Shown piece after piece: positions 17,721-26,173 of a stretch of 64,000 nt of DNA. Source of the stretch: CAZJBS01 sp964544475 (lineage in GTDB: Bacteria > CLD3 > SB21); assembly GCA_964544475.1 (NCBI GenBank), contig CAZJBS010000007.1, positions 104,500-168,499 of the forward strand, in the 5' to 3' direction. Below the pieces are notes generated by a model that was not told the origin of the DNA, made no database searches, and saw only the letters and a list, made by a program, of their open reading frames with translations. The stretch's first letter is position 1, and each line of letters starts with the position of its first letter. Position numbers and translations under genes: made by a program.

Positions 17721-18722
17721 TCAATGGCCAAGCGTGGCCACCATCACAGCTTTGAGCGTGTGAACGCGATTTTCAGCCTGATCAAAAACAATGGAGGATT
17801 CCGATTCGAACACGTCGTCTGTGACCTCCATGGCCTCCAGTCCGAACTGTTTGAAGATTTTTTCGCCCGTCAGAGTTTCACGGTTGTGAAACGACGGCAG
17901 GCAGTGCATAAACCGCGCATGTTTGTTGCCGGTCATTTCCATGACACCCCGATTGACCTGGTAGGGCTTCAACAGCGTGATGCGCTCGCCCCACAGATGC
18001 TCCGGTTCGCCCATCGACACCCACACGTCGGTGTACAAAAAATCGCATCCCCGGACCGCCTCTTCCACTTTCTCCGTGATGGTGATTTTTCCACCGGAAT
18101 CCCTGGTGATGTCACGCGCTTTGGCAACGAGATCTTCGTGCGGCCAGACGGCTTTGGGGGCGGCGGCACGGAAATCCAAACCCATCTTGGCTGAGCCGAT
18201 CAGCAGTTCGTTGCCCATGTTATTGCGGGCGTCGCCGAGATAACACAGCTTGACATCGTGCAACGGTTTTTCCGCGTATTCCATCATGGTGAGCAGATCG
18301 GCCAGCACCTGCGTCGGGTGGAAATCGTCCGTGAGGCCGTTCCACACGGGTACGCCGGAATACTCGGCCAGCTCGTCAACAAGCTTCTGCCCGAACCCGC
18401 GATACAGGATGCCATCGTACATGCGCCCCAGGACGCGCGCCGTGTCTTTCATCGATTCCTTGTGGCCGATCTGAGAACCGACGGGACCGATGTAACTGAC
18501 CCGCGCACCCTGGTCGTGAGCTGCCGCTTCCGCCGCGCATCGCGTGCGCGTCGATGCCTTTTCGAAAATGAGGGCCAGACTCTTGCCGTTCAATCGTTGC
18601 TGTTCCGATCCGTCGTAATTCGCTTTTTTCAAGTCTGCCGAGAGTTCCAGCAGGAACCGTATTTCCTTGGGAGTAAAATCCAGCAGTTTCAGAAAGTGCC
18701 GGTTTCTCAGATTGAATGCCAT
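17721..18722 (-). CDS. argF: Ornithine carbamoyltransferase
   Basis: A 333-residue ornithine carbamoyltransferase. The carbamoyl-phosphate site is STRTR (57-61), HPTQ is at 135-138, and the ornithine-side motif is HCLP (273-276). DVWVSMGEP is also characteristic. AAGGAGG five bases before ATG 18722 gives a secure start. Because carbamate kinase is directly upstream (15-base gap) and a guanidino hydrolase and ornithine aminotransferase precede it, the enzyme probably works in the catabolic direction, splitting citrulline to ornithine and carbamoyl phosphate (the ArcB role). Sequence alone does not separate ArgF from ArcB. Confidence 0.93.
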   Translation of the reverse strand: MAFNLRNRHFLKLLDFTPKEIRFLLELSADLKKANYDGSEQQRLNGKSLALIFEKASTRTRCAAEAAAHDQGARVSYIGPVGSQIGHKESMKDTARVLGRMYDGILYRGFGQKLVDELAEYSGVPVWNGLTDDFHPTQVLADLLTMMEYAEKPLHDVKLCYLGDARNNMGNELLIGSAKMGLDFRAAAPKAVWPHEDLVAKARDITRDSGGKITITEKVEEAVRGCDFLYTDVWVSMGEPEHLWGERITLLKPYQVNRGVMEMTGNKHARFMHCLPSFHNRETLTGEKIFKQFGLEAMEVTDDVFESESSIVFDQAENRVHTLKAVMVATLGH

Positions 18723-18737
18723 AGAACCTCCTTTGGA

Positions 18738-19679
18738 TCAGGGCACAATGCGGGTGCCGCCGTCGGATTGCCCGAGGCGGGACGCCTCGGTGATAATTGT
18801 TTCGCGGCCGCCATTTTCCACAAACTGGATGGCGGCCAAAATTTTCGGGGCCATGCTCCCGGACGAGAATTGTCCTTCGTCCAGAAACCGGCGGGCTTGC
18901 CGGACGGTGATGGTATCCAGCGCCTGTTGCCGTGGGGTGTTGAAAGACAAATACACTTTGTCCACGTCGGTCAGAATAAAAAAGGCATCGGCCCTTATTT
19001 GCGTGGCCAGCAAAGCCGAAGCCAGATCCTTGTCGATCACGGCGTCGATGCCCTGCAGTTTGTTGGGCTTTACATAGAACACCGGAATGCCACCGCCGCC
19101 CACGGCGATGACGATTTCGCCTTCCCCGGCCAGGCGCTCGATGGACTCCACGTTGTTGATGCGCAACGGTTTGGGTGAAGCCACGACCCGGCGCCATCCC
19201 CGCCCGCGCGGATCCTCGGCGAACACGGCGTTGGCATTCTTGGGCAGGCGATCGATCTCGTCACGTGTGTAGAACGGGCCGACCGGTTTGGTGGGATTCG
19301 AAAACGCCTCGTCTTCCTTGTCGACAAGCACCTCGGTGATGATCGTGATGATATCCCGTTCCAGCTTCTTCTCTTCGAGCACGTTGCGCAATTGCTGTTC
19401 GATGATGTACCCGATAAAACCCTGTGAATACGCCACATCAACGTCGAGGGGCATATCCGGAAGGCCGTACAGATTGTATCCCGCAAGGTTGCTCAGCATG
19501 ATATTGCCAACCTGGGGACCGTTGCCGTGGGTGATCACGAGATTGTAATCCAAGTCGATCAACTGAACCAGGTGACGGCATGTTTCGTACATGTTCTTTT
19601 CCTGGTCGTCGATCGTGCCTTTTTCCTTGTCGTGAATCAGCGCATTGCCGCCCAGCGCCACCACCGCGAGTTTCTTCAT
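18738..19679 (-). CDS. arcC: Carbamate kinase
   Basis: A 313-residue carbamate kinase, which makes ATP from carbamoyl phosphate and ADP. The amino-acid-kinase fold is evident: VVALGGNAL at the start, ITHGNGPQVG, AVGGGGIPV and the C-terminal GSMAPKI. The length is normal. It lies nine bases downstream of ornithine aminotransferase and 15 bases upstream of ornithine carbamoyltransferase, on the same strand, so the genes should form one operon. Its presence argues for energy-yielding arginine or citrulline breakdown rather than synthesis. Confidence 0.95.
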   Translation of the reverse strand: MKKLAVVALGGNALIHDKEKGTIDDQEKNMYETCRHLVQLIDLDYNLVITHGNGPQVGNIMLSNLAGYNLYGLPDMPLDVDVAYSQGFIGYIIEQQLRNVLEEKKLERDIITIITEVLVDKEDEAFSNPTKPVGPFYTRDEIDRLPKNANAVFAEDPRGRGWRRVVASPKPLRINNVESIERLAGEGEIVIAVGGGGIPVFYVKPNKLQGIDAVIDKDLASALLATQIRADAFFILTDVDKVYLSFNTPRQQALDTITVRQARRFLDEGQFSSGSMAPKILAAIQFVENGGRETIITEASRLGQSDGGTRIVP

Positions 19680-19688
19680 GTGATCGTC

Positions 19689-20879
19689 TCAGCCTTCCAG
19701 TACTTTCCTGATGCGCTCGAACGCCCAGTCGATTTCCTTCTTCGTGATGCAGAGCGGCGGCGCCACGCGCATCGTCAGATCGTGGGTCTCTTTGCAAAGC
19801 ACGCCTTCCGTTTTCAGTTTTTCACAGAAGGGACGCGCTTTGGAAAAGAGTTCGATGCCGATCCACAAGCCCTTGCCTCGAACGTCTCTGACATGCGGGC
19901 TCTTCATGGTTTTCAATTTCTTCATGAAATACGCGCCCATCCTGGCGGAATTCTGTACCAGTTTTTCATCCTTGAGTACTTTCAGCGATGCGCGGGCAAT
20001 GGCGCAGGCCAAGGGATTTCCGCCGAACGTGCTGCCGTGATCGCCCGGGTTGAAAACGCCGAGCACTTCCCTGGTGGCCAACACCGCCGAGATCGGATAG
20101 AACCCGCCCGAAAGCGCTTTACCGACAATAATGGCGTCGGGTTTGACGTCTTCATACATATAGGCGAATAGTTTTCCGGCGCGGCCCAGGCCGGACTGAA
20201 TCTCATCCACGATCAACAACACGTTGTTGGATTTGCACACGCGTCCGGCTTCGGCGAGAAATCCTTCCGGAGGCACAATAATTCCGGCTTCGCCCTGGAT
20301 CGGTTCCACCAGGAAAGCGCACGTGTTCGGGGTGATGGCCGCCTTCAAGGCGTTCAGGTCACCGTAAGGAATCACTTTGAATCCCGGGGTCAGCGGGCCG
20401 AATCCGTCGCGATACTGTTCATCCGTTGAGAAACTGACAATCGTCGTGGTGCGGCCATGAAAATTATTTGCGCACACAATGATCTCGGCCTGGTCGTTCG
20501 GAATGCCTTTGACTTTGTATCCCCATTTGCGGGCGGCTTTCACCGCGGTTTCCACCGCTTCGGCGCCGGAATTCATCGGCAAGGCCATGTCCATGCCAGT
20601 GAGATCGTGCAGATCTTTGTACAACAACGGCAGTTGGTCATTGCGGAACGCCCGGGAGGTCAGCGTGACACGTTTGGCCTGGCTGGACATTGCCTTCAGA
20701 ATTTTCGGATGACAATGCCCCTGGTTGACGGCGGAATAAGCAGCCAGACAATCGAGATACTTCCGGCCTTCCACATCCACCATCCAAACGCCTTTGGCTT
20801 TCTCGACGACCACGTCCAAAGGATGGTAATTGTGCGCACCATACTTGTTTTCGAGTTCAATAAGTTTATTACTTTTCAT
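19689..20879 (-). CDS. rocD: Ornithine aminotransferase
   Basis: A 396-residue class III PLP aminotransferase that matches ornithine delta-aminotransferases: ornithine plus 2-oxoglutarate gives glutamate 5-semialdehyde and glutamate. The PLP lysine is Lys254 in IIVGKALSGGFYP. Others of note are YLDCLAAYSAVNQGHCHP, NSGAEAVETAVK, EPIQGEAGI and DEIQSGLGR, all typical of RocD. GGAGG lies upstream of ATG 20879. It is first in the tight rocD-arcC-argF unit and is separated by 246 bases from the guanidino hydrolase gene, with a possible terminator and an ARG-box-like palindrome in that gap. Confidence 0.94.
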   Translation of the reverse strand: MKSNKLIELENKYGAHNYHPLDVVVEKAKGVWMVDVEGRKYLDCLAAYSAVNQGHCHPKILKAMSSQAKRVTLTSRAFRNDQLPLLYKDLHDLTGMDMALPMNSGAEAVETAVKAARKWGYKVKGIPNDQAEIIVCANNFHGRTTTIVSFSTDEQYRDGFGPLTPGFKVIPYGDLNALKAAITPNTCAFLVEPIQGEAGIIVPPEGFLAEAGRVCKSNNVLLIVDEIQSGLGRAGKLFAYMYEDVKPDAIIVGKALSGGFYPISAVLATREVLGVFNPGDHGSTFGGNPLACAIARASLKVLKDEKLVQNSARMGAYFMKKLKTMKSPHVRDVRGKGLWIGIELFSKARPFCEKLKTEGVLCKETHDLTMRVAPPLCITKKEIDWAFERIRKVLEG

Positions 20880-20912
20880 GGGGCCTCCACGCTCTTATGT
20901 ATGATATGTTGG

Positions 20913-20930
20913 TCAGTATTTCAATTCATA
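20913..20930 (-). promoter_or_regulatory. ARG-box-like palindrome upstream of rocD
   Basis: On the minus strand TATGAATTGAAATACTGA matches the ArgR/AhrC operator consensus TNTGAATWWWWATTCANW at most positions, including the whole left half. It lies 34 bases upstream of the rocD start. No arginine repressor gene is in the window, so this rests on consensus match and context. Confidence 0.35.
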
Positions 20931-21073
20931 AAGTGATGATAATTTATCGCTTCCATAGACATTAAAAATGATCCTTATCATGTCGCGCGGAGTTGAAGAC
21001 CGCCGTGACACGTCCCTTGGCCAAATAAATATATGTTTTCTTTTATTGGAAAGCAGAAGAAACATGCATAGAA

Positions 21074-21097
21074 AAGGCCGCCCATGGGGACGGCCTT
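21074..21097 (-). terminator. Hairpin after guanidino hydrolase gene
   Basis: AAGGCCG (21074-21080) pairs with CGGCCTT (21091-21097), with two further G-C pairs inside after one mismatch. The minus-strand tail is only TTTTC, so termination may be partial and allow read-through into rocD. Confidence 0.55.
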
Positions 21098-21125
21098 AGT
21101 GCGACGACTGGCAGGATGCGCAATT

Positions 21126-22034
21126 CTAATAAACCTGCATTTTCATACAAAAGACGCTGCCGCCGGATTTGATATATTCCGACGTATCGACGCCGATGAC
21201 ATGTTTGCCGATGCGCTCCAGCGCCCTGATCGTTTCCGTCGCGCTGTTCTGTATGAACACGACGTGACCGTTGAGTGAGAAGGCGTTGCAGGCGAAGTGC
21301 GGCGCGTAGGCCTCCTTCTTTCGCACAGACAGGATGTTTTTGAAAAGTCTTTCCAGGATTTTCATGCCTTCCTTTCCGACACCTGGCTTGTAAACCAGGC
21401 AGGTATCGGCGTCAATGATCGACAGGGTTGTGTTGAGGTGGTAGAAGTGCTCGTGTTTCAGGGGAATTCCGATCACCGGACAACCGATGATTTCCGCAAC
21501 CTGTTCCAGTGCATGCCGGTCGGTCCTGTGGTGGCTGGTGCCGCCGAAGCCGGCGATAATGAGGTATTTACCCGGGTACCAAAGCGCGTCACCCATGGCT
21601 TCAAATGAACAATCGTGCAGGTGGTGCAGTTCGTAGCCGTTCTTTCGATACCACGACGCATAATGGATCACTTCCCGTTTGCGTTTGTCCTTGCGCATGT
21701 TGCTCATGATGACCTGTCTGGTTTTGGTCTTCATGTCAAGAAACGGGAAGCTCTGATTGGCGGCAAACACCATGTTTTCCAAACCGACTTCGCCCCGGAT
21801 CGTGGCCACGCGATAGCCGAGCGCCTCATACAGAAAGCGGACATTGGTCCATTGCTGATAGGCCAATTGCGTGTCCACTTTGTGTATGTGACCGTCGTTG
21901 TCCAGCATGAAGGCGTTCAGGGCTTCGGTCACGTTGAAATAGTCCGGCGAACACATGAGGATGCGTTCGGGAGCCGGGCGATCCTGAAGGGTCGACACCC
22001 GGAAAGTGATATCAGAATCCTTAAGCAGGAGCAT
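21126..22034 (-). CDS. Guanidino-group hydrolase (DDAH / arginine deiminase superfamily)
   Basis: A 302-residue member of the amidinotransferase-fold hydrolases, closest in appearance to the dimethylarginine dimethylaminohydrolase / arginine-deiminase-related group and shorter than classical ArcA (about 410). The catalytic Cys is in GGSVFCMKMQ near the C-terminus (Cys296), and the substrate region has ANQSFPF and FGGTSHHRTD. Such enzymes turn arginine or a methylated arginine into citrulline. With the downstream OAT, CK and OTC it would supply citrulline for that pathway. GAGGAA precedes ATG 22034 by eight bases. The gene starts 16 bases after the stop of the BNR protein gene upstream. Substrate is inferred from context. 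Confidence 0.8.
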   Translation of the reverse strand: MLLLKDSDITFRVSTLQDRPAPERILMCSPDYFNVTEALNAFMLDNDGHIHKVDTQLAYQQWTNVRFLYEALGYRVATIRGEVGLENMVFAANQSFPFLDMKTKTRQVIMSNMRKDKRKREVIHYASWYRKNGYELHHLHDCSFEAMGDALWYPGKYLIIAGFGGTSHHRTDRHALEQVAEIIGCPVIGIPLKHEHFYHLNTTLSIIDADTCLVYKPGVGKEGMKILERLFKNILSVRKKEAYAPHFACNAFSLNGHVVFIQNSATETIRALERIGKHVIGVDTSEYIKSGGSVFCMKMQVY

Positions 22035-22050
22035 TGAATATTCCTCGGCG

Positions 22051-24585
22051 TTATTTGACGAGAGTGATTTTGCGTACCGATGCCGTGGTCTCACCATCGG
22101 ACAACCGGCACATGTAAATGCCGGATGCGACCTGCCGGCCCTTCCGGTCACGGCCGTTCCATGCGATTTCATGCCGACCGGGACTCAGTCGTTTGTGATT
22201 CATCAGGGTGACGACTTCCTGTCCGGTCACGTTGAATATCCTGAACGTGACATTGGTCGCACGTCCGATGTCAAATACCACGGTCGTGGACGGATTGAAT
22301 GGGTTTGGATGGTTCGTCAGAATTCGGATATTCTGAGGCCCGTGGTAAGTCTGCGAGGCAACGTTTACGATGTCGGGAAGGGTCACCGTCCATGAACTGC
22401 GTCCGTGAGTCCACACGACGAGCTTGCGGGTCGTTTCATCAAGCGTCAGATCGTGACAGGGAACTTCCGTTGGAAAACCATTGCCGAGCGGATACCAGTT
22501 CACGCCTTGATCGTCCGTGAAAAAGACGCCCATGTCGGTGGCGATGTAAAGATGATCGAACTTCTGCGGATCGATGAGAATATCGTTGACCGGGGCGTCG
22601 GGCAGGTTGCCTGCGACCGACGTCCACGTACTGCCGAAGTTTTCCGTACGATAAACATGCGATCCCGTGGTGTCCACCTTGTAACCCGACAATGTCACAT
22701 AGCACACATTGGCCGAGTCGGGATGAATCGTCACTCTCGTTACCCAGCGTCGGGGAAGTGGGTCGGATATTTCATTCCAGTTGTCTCCCCCATCCGTCGT
22801 CACCCACACCCTGGCGTTGTCGGTTCCGCAATAGATCACTTGCGGATCCGAGGCCGACACGTCGATCGTCGTGATCGTACCCATCAACTGGATGTGCGGT
22901 TCGGACAGATCCGGGCTGATGGCCGTCCATGAGGCCATGCCGTCCGTACTCTTATGGATCGCCGAAGTACCTGCATACAGCGTCAAGGCCGCGTGTTTGT
23001 CCAACGTATACGGGGTCATCCAGTTGGTGTAAGTAAGGTCAAGACCGTTGGTGCCATCGAAGAAGGAGGATCCTCCATCCACACTGTAACCGAGTCCGCC
23101 ATACTGATAGCTTGCATAGACACGGCTGGGTGTCTGATGGTCGATACGACATACAAATCCATCGCCATAATAGATGTCGTACCAGTCATCCAGTGAACCC
23201 GTCAAGGTCCGGACAGTGCCATTGTCCTGGGTGCCGCCCAGAATGACGTCCGGGTCATGCGGGCTGATTTCGCCGGCGTAGAATTGCGTGACCGGAAGCG
23301 TTTCGCTGTAGGACCATGTCAGGCCACGGTTGGTGGAGTAGTCGATGCCCCCGTCATTGCCGATGACGACGCGATTGGAATCCGATAGACTGAACGCCAC
23401 GGCATGTTGATCCACGTGCGATTCGTCCAAATAGGAAAACGTGGAACCGCCATTGGTGGATTTTTGCATGTACAAGCCACCGCAATAGACCGTGAACGGG
23501 TTGAAGGGATGGACTTTGCAGATCCGGTTGAACCAGGCATAGGACGAGGAGGACGCGACCGATGTATTGATCAGGGTCCACGTGACGCCGGCGTCGGTTG
23601 ATCGATATAAGCCGCGTGACGTTCCGCTGGCGTTGGCGGTGAGCGCGTACACGACATTGGGATGGCTTCTCGAAATATCCAGACTGATCCGGCCCAGCGT
23701 GGATTCGTTGGATGGAAAACCTCCATTAACGACGTCCCACGTTTCACCGTTGTTGGTGGACCGGTACAGTGCGGTCAACGCACCTCCGTACTTGATGTAG
23801 TCTTCGCGGCGCGTACGCTCCCACATCGCAGCAAACACCCGCGAGGGGTCGGCCGGATCCACAACCACGTCAATGGCGCCCACCGAATCCGCTACAAACA
23901 GGCTTTGTTGCCATGTCGTGCCGCCGTTCGTCGACTTGTAAATGCCACGTTCGCTGGTGGGTTTTCTGAGGGAACCGACGGCGGCTACGTAGATCACGGA
24001 TGGGTCCGTCGGATTTATGGCGATCTGTCCAATACTGTACGATTCTGCCAGCCCGATCAGCATCCACGACCCGCCTCCGTCGGTTGATTTGTAGACGCCG
24101 GTTCCGGGATAATAGCTTCTCAGGGAATTGGCTTCGCCCGTGCCGCAGTACAGCGTGCCCGGATGCAATGGATCGATCGCGATGGCGCCAATGGACGCCG
24201 TATTCTGATGATCAAAAATGCTGAACCACGATTGGCAGAAATCCGTTGATTTCCACACGCCGCCATTGGCGCAGCCGGCGTAAACGACGTCGCCGTCTGT
24301 GGGATGAATCGCCAGCGTCGTGATGCGGCCTTCGATATTGGTCGGGCCGGACAATGCCCAATCGATGTTCTCAAGCACGCGGCCCGAACGACTCGCCATG
24401 CGTGCGCGAACGTGATCCAACGCCTGCAGGTATTGGTCCTGCGGTATCTCGTCAAATGGATAGGCACGCTGCCGTTCAAACCAATCGTCGGCAGGCACGA
24501 AAGACGGCCATTGGTCTTTGCGGTGTCCACACGAAAGCAGCCACGCCGTGACGATCAGCAGGGTGAATTGGAGGAATCTGGTCAT
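22051..24585 (-). CDS. Lipobox-bearing BNR/sortilin-like propeller protein with sorting domain
   Basis: An 844-residue exported protein. MTRFLQFTLLIVTAWLLSCG ends in a possible lipobox (LLSC), so it may be a lipoprotein. Residues about 55-740 are BNR/sortilin-VPS10-type repeats (GVWKSTDxGxSW, IAIDPxxPxxxY), which fold as large propellers, often glycan or protein binding. The C-terminal about 85 residues are a FlgD-like sorting domain (NHPNPFNPSTTVVFDIG, ending KITLVK). Having both a lipobox and this domain is odd, since they imply different anchoring routes. It is third of three sorting-domain genes in a row, with a 41-base gap to the one upstream. The ribosome site is weak. Confidence 0.87.
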   Translation of the reverse strand: MTRFLQFTLLIVTAWLLSCGHRKDQWPSFVPADDWFERQRAYPFDEIPQDQYLQALDHVRARMASRSGRVLENIDWALSGPTNIEGRITTLAIHPTDGDVVYAGCANGGVWKSTDFCQSWFSIFDHQNTASIGAIAIDPLHPGTLYCGTGEANSLRSYYPGTGVYKSTDGGGSWMLIGLAESYSIGQIAINPTDPSVIYVAAVGSLRKPTSERGIYKSTNGGTTWQQSLFVADSVGAIDVVVDPADPSRVFAAMWERTRREDYIKYGGALTALYRSTNNGETWDVVNGGFPSNESTLGRISLDISRSHPNVVYALTANASGTSRGLYRSTDAGVTWTLINTSVASSSSYAWFNRICKVHPFNPFTVYCGGLYMQKSTNGGSTFSYLDESHVDQHAVAFSLSDSNRVVIGNDGGIDYSTNRGLTWSYSETLPVTQFYAGEISPHDPDVILGGTQDNGTVRTLTGSLDDWYDIYYGDGFVCRIDHQTPSRVYASYQYGGLGYSVDGGSSFFDGTNGLDLTYTNWMTPYTLDKHAALTLYAGTSAIHKSTDGMASWTAISPDLSEPHIQLMGTITTIDVSASDPQVIYCGTDNARVWVTTDGGDNWNEISDPLPRRWVTRVTIHPDSANVCYVTLSGYKVDTTGSHVYRTENFGSTWTSVAGNLPDAPVNDILIDPQKFDHLYIATDMGVFFTDDQGVNWYPLGNGFPTEVPCHDLTLDETTRKLVVWTHGRSSWTVTLPDIVNVASQTYHGPQNIRILTNHPNPFNPSTTVVFDIGRATNVTFRIFNVTGQEVVTLMNHKRLSPGRHEIAWNGRDRKGRQVASGIYMCRLSDGETTASVRKITLVK

Positions 24586-24626
24586 GGTATTTTTTTCTAT
24601 ACTACAGGTGATGGCAACAAAACGTT

Positions 24627-26150
24627 CTATTTCACCAAAAGCATCTTCCGGCTTGTGGCAAATCCCGACGACGTGCTCAACCGGTAAATATAGACGCCTG
24701 AAGCCACGCGGCGCCCGCCGGTGTCCGTGCCGTCCCATTCGACGTGATGTGGCCCGGGGGCCTGTGAATCTTCCCGAAAAACACGTCGCACCTCCTGACC
24801 GGTCATGTTGTAGATGACCAGACTCACCCGCGCGTCACGGGTCAACCGATAGGAGATCGTCGTCGACGGATTAAAAGGATTCGGATAGTTGGATAAAAGT
24901 TCGATGTCGCGAGGACGCGAGTGTTTGATTTCAGGCACAGCAAGAATGGGCAGATCATTGTAGGAACCGTACACCTGCCAATGTCCATTATTGAAACTTT
25001 CCCAGGCCGCCCACACACGAACGTAACTATTCGACAGTATCATACCGCCGGATATGTCCGGCCGACGGACGCCGGCGATACTTGTGCCGAACCGCGTCAA
25101 CGGCGTATACAGGTCCTTGAGGACGATGCTGTCGTGACCGTCGATCGTCTGCCTCCAGGCGCCTGCGACGAAATTCAAGAAATCTGTGCCGCGGGCCTCC
25201 CGGGTGATGATCGGAAAAATCATGAACGATGATTCATGTTGATCGCCGGGCGGCATGGGTTCATTGAATAATTCCAGCGTATCCCGTCGCCCGAACCACG
25301 ACACGTCGGAGCCGCTGACATACCCGCTGGCGCCACATATTTTCCAGGCGCCGAAGAAATCGCTTTCGTACATCACATCGACAAAACCCGCAAATCCTTC
25401 GCGCACAAATCGAGGCCGCCGATTGTCTCCGCCAAATACCAGCGTGTCCGGCGAAAACCATCCCGTGTCGCTTCCAACAGCATATGCGACATACCTTGTG
25501 GAATCCATGCCTTTCAGCTTTTCCCAGACGGCGACATAGTCGGAACTCCATGACTCTGCGCGCAGGGATGGAAAGTGATTGGTCGAATCATTGGGCTCGG
25601 ATAACCGGATCGGCGAAGACCATGTTGAATTGCGATGCCTTGAAAAATAGATTCCCCCATCACGCTCCCACACGAGGGCAAATCCGCTCAATGTAGGAAC
25701 AAGCGACGGATGGTTCATGGCTGTGGTTCCTGTCGCCACCGGTTGGGGCAACGACCAAATTCCATTAACGCCGATGGCATAGTACAAACCCGGAATGCCC
25801 GACAACTGGCGGTAGACGACCATGAGCGTGTCCCCATTCCAGTGTGAGGTCATGGCGAGCGTCGGCTGGTCTGCCCATACCGAATCCGGCGTGACGAACT
25901 CCAGTGAATCACTCCCGAACGATCCTGTATTAACGGATCGCCCGACAGCCACCGTGGACGAACTGAGGCCGGAACGGACGAACGTCATCCATTCCGTGTT
26001 TCCCAGCACGCCTCCTTCGGTCTTACTGGCAAAGGAAATTTCCGTCTGGTCTTCCGATCCCGCGAACAACGGAATCGGATTGGACCATTGCGCATGGAGC
26101 GTCGAGAGACACGCCACCCACATAAGCGCCGCGCACAGTGCTGTTTTCAT
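24627..26150 (-). CDS. Secreted protein of unknown function with sorting domain
   Basis: A 507-residue exported protein. MKTALCAALMWVACLSTLHAQ is a signal peptide ending at an AQ cleavage site. The body (about 22-420) has regularly spaced W and F strands (for example WSNPIPLF, WSSPIRLSEPND, WFSPDTL) that suggest a beta-propeller or sialidase-like fold, but I do not recognise a catalytic set. The last about 85 residues are the FlgD-like sorting domain: NYPNPFNPSTTISYRL, then GQEVRRV, GVYIYRL and the tail KMLLVK. AAGGGGGA lies just before ATG 26150. It is 23 bases downstream of the subtilase gene, so they are likely cotranscribed. Confidence 0.85.
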   Translation of the reverse strand: MKTALCAALMWVACLSTLHAQWSNPIPLFAGSEDQTEISFASKTEGGVLGNTEWMTFVRSGLSSSTVAVGRSVNTGSFGSDSLEFVTPDSVWADQPTLAMTSHWNGDTLMVVYRQLSGIPGLYYAIGVNGIWSLPQPVATGTTAMNHPSLVPTLSGFALVWERDGGIYFSRHRNSTWSSPIRLSEPNDSTNHFPSLRAESWSSDYVAVWEKLKGMDSTRYVAYAVGSDTGWFSPDTLVFGGDNRRPRFVREGFAGFVDVMYESDFFGAWKICGASGYVSGSDVSWFGRRDTLELFNEPMPPGDQHESSFMIFPIITREARGTDFLNFVAGAWRQTIDGHDSIVLKDLYTPLTRFGTSIAGVRRPDISGGMILSNSYVRVWAAWESFNNGHWQVYGSYNDLPILAVPEIKHSRPRDIELLSNYPNPFNPSTTISYRLTRDARVSLVIYNMTGQEVRRVFREDSQAPGPHHVEWDGTDTGGRRVASGVYIYRLSTSSGFATSRKMLLVK

Positions 26151-26173
26151 AAGTCCCCCTTTGTTTAGGCCGG

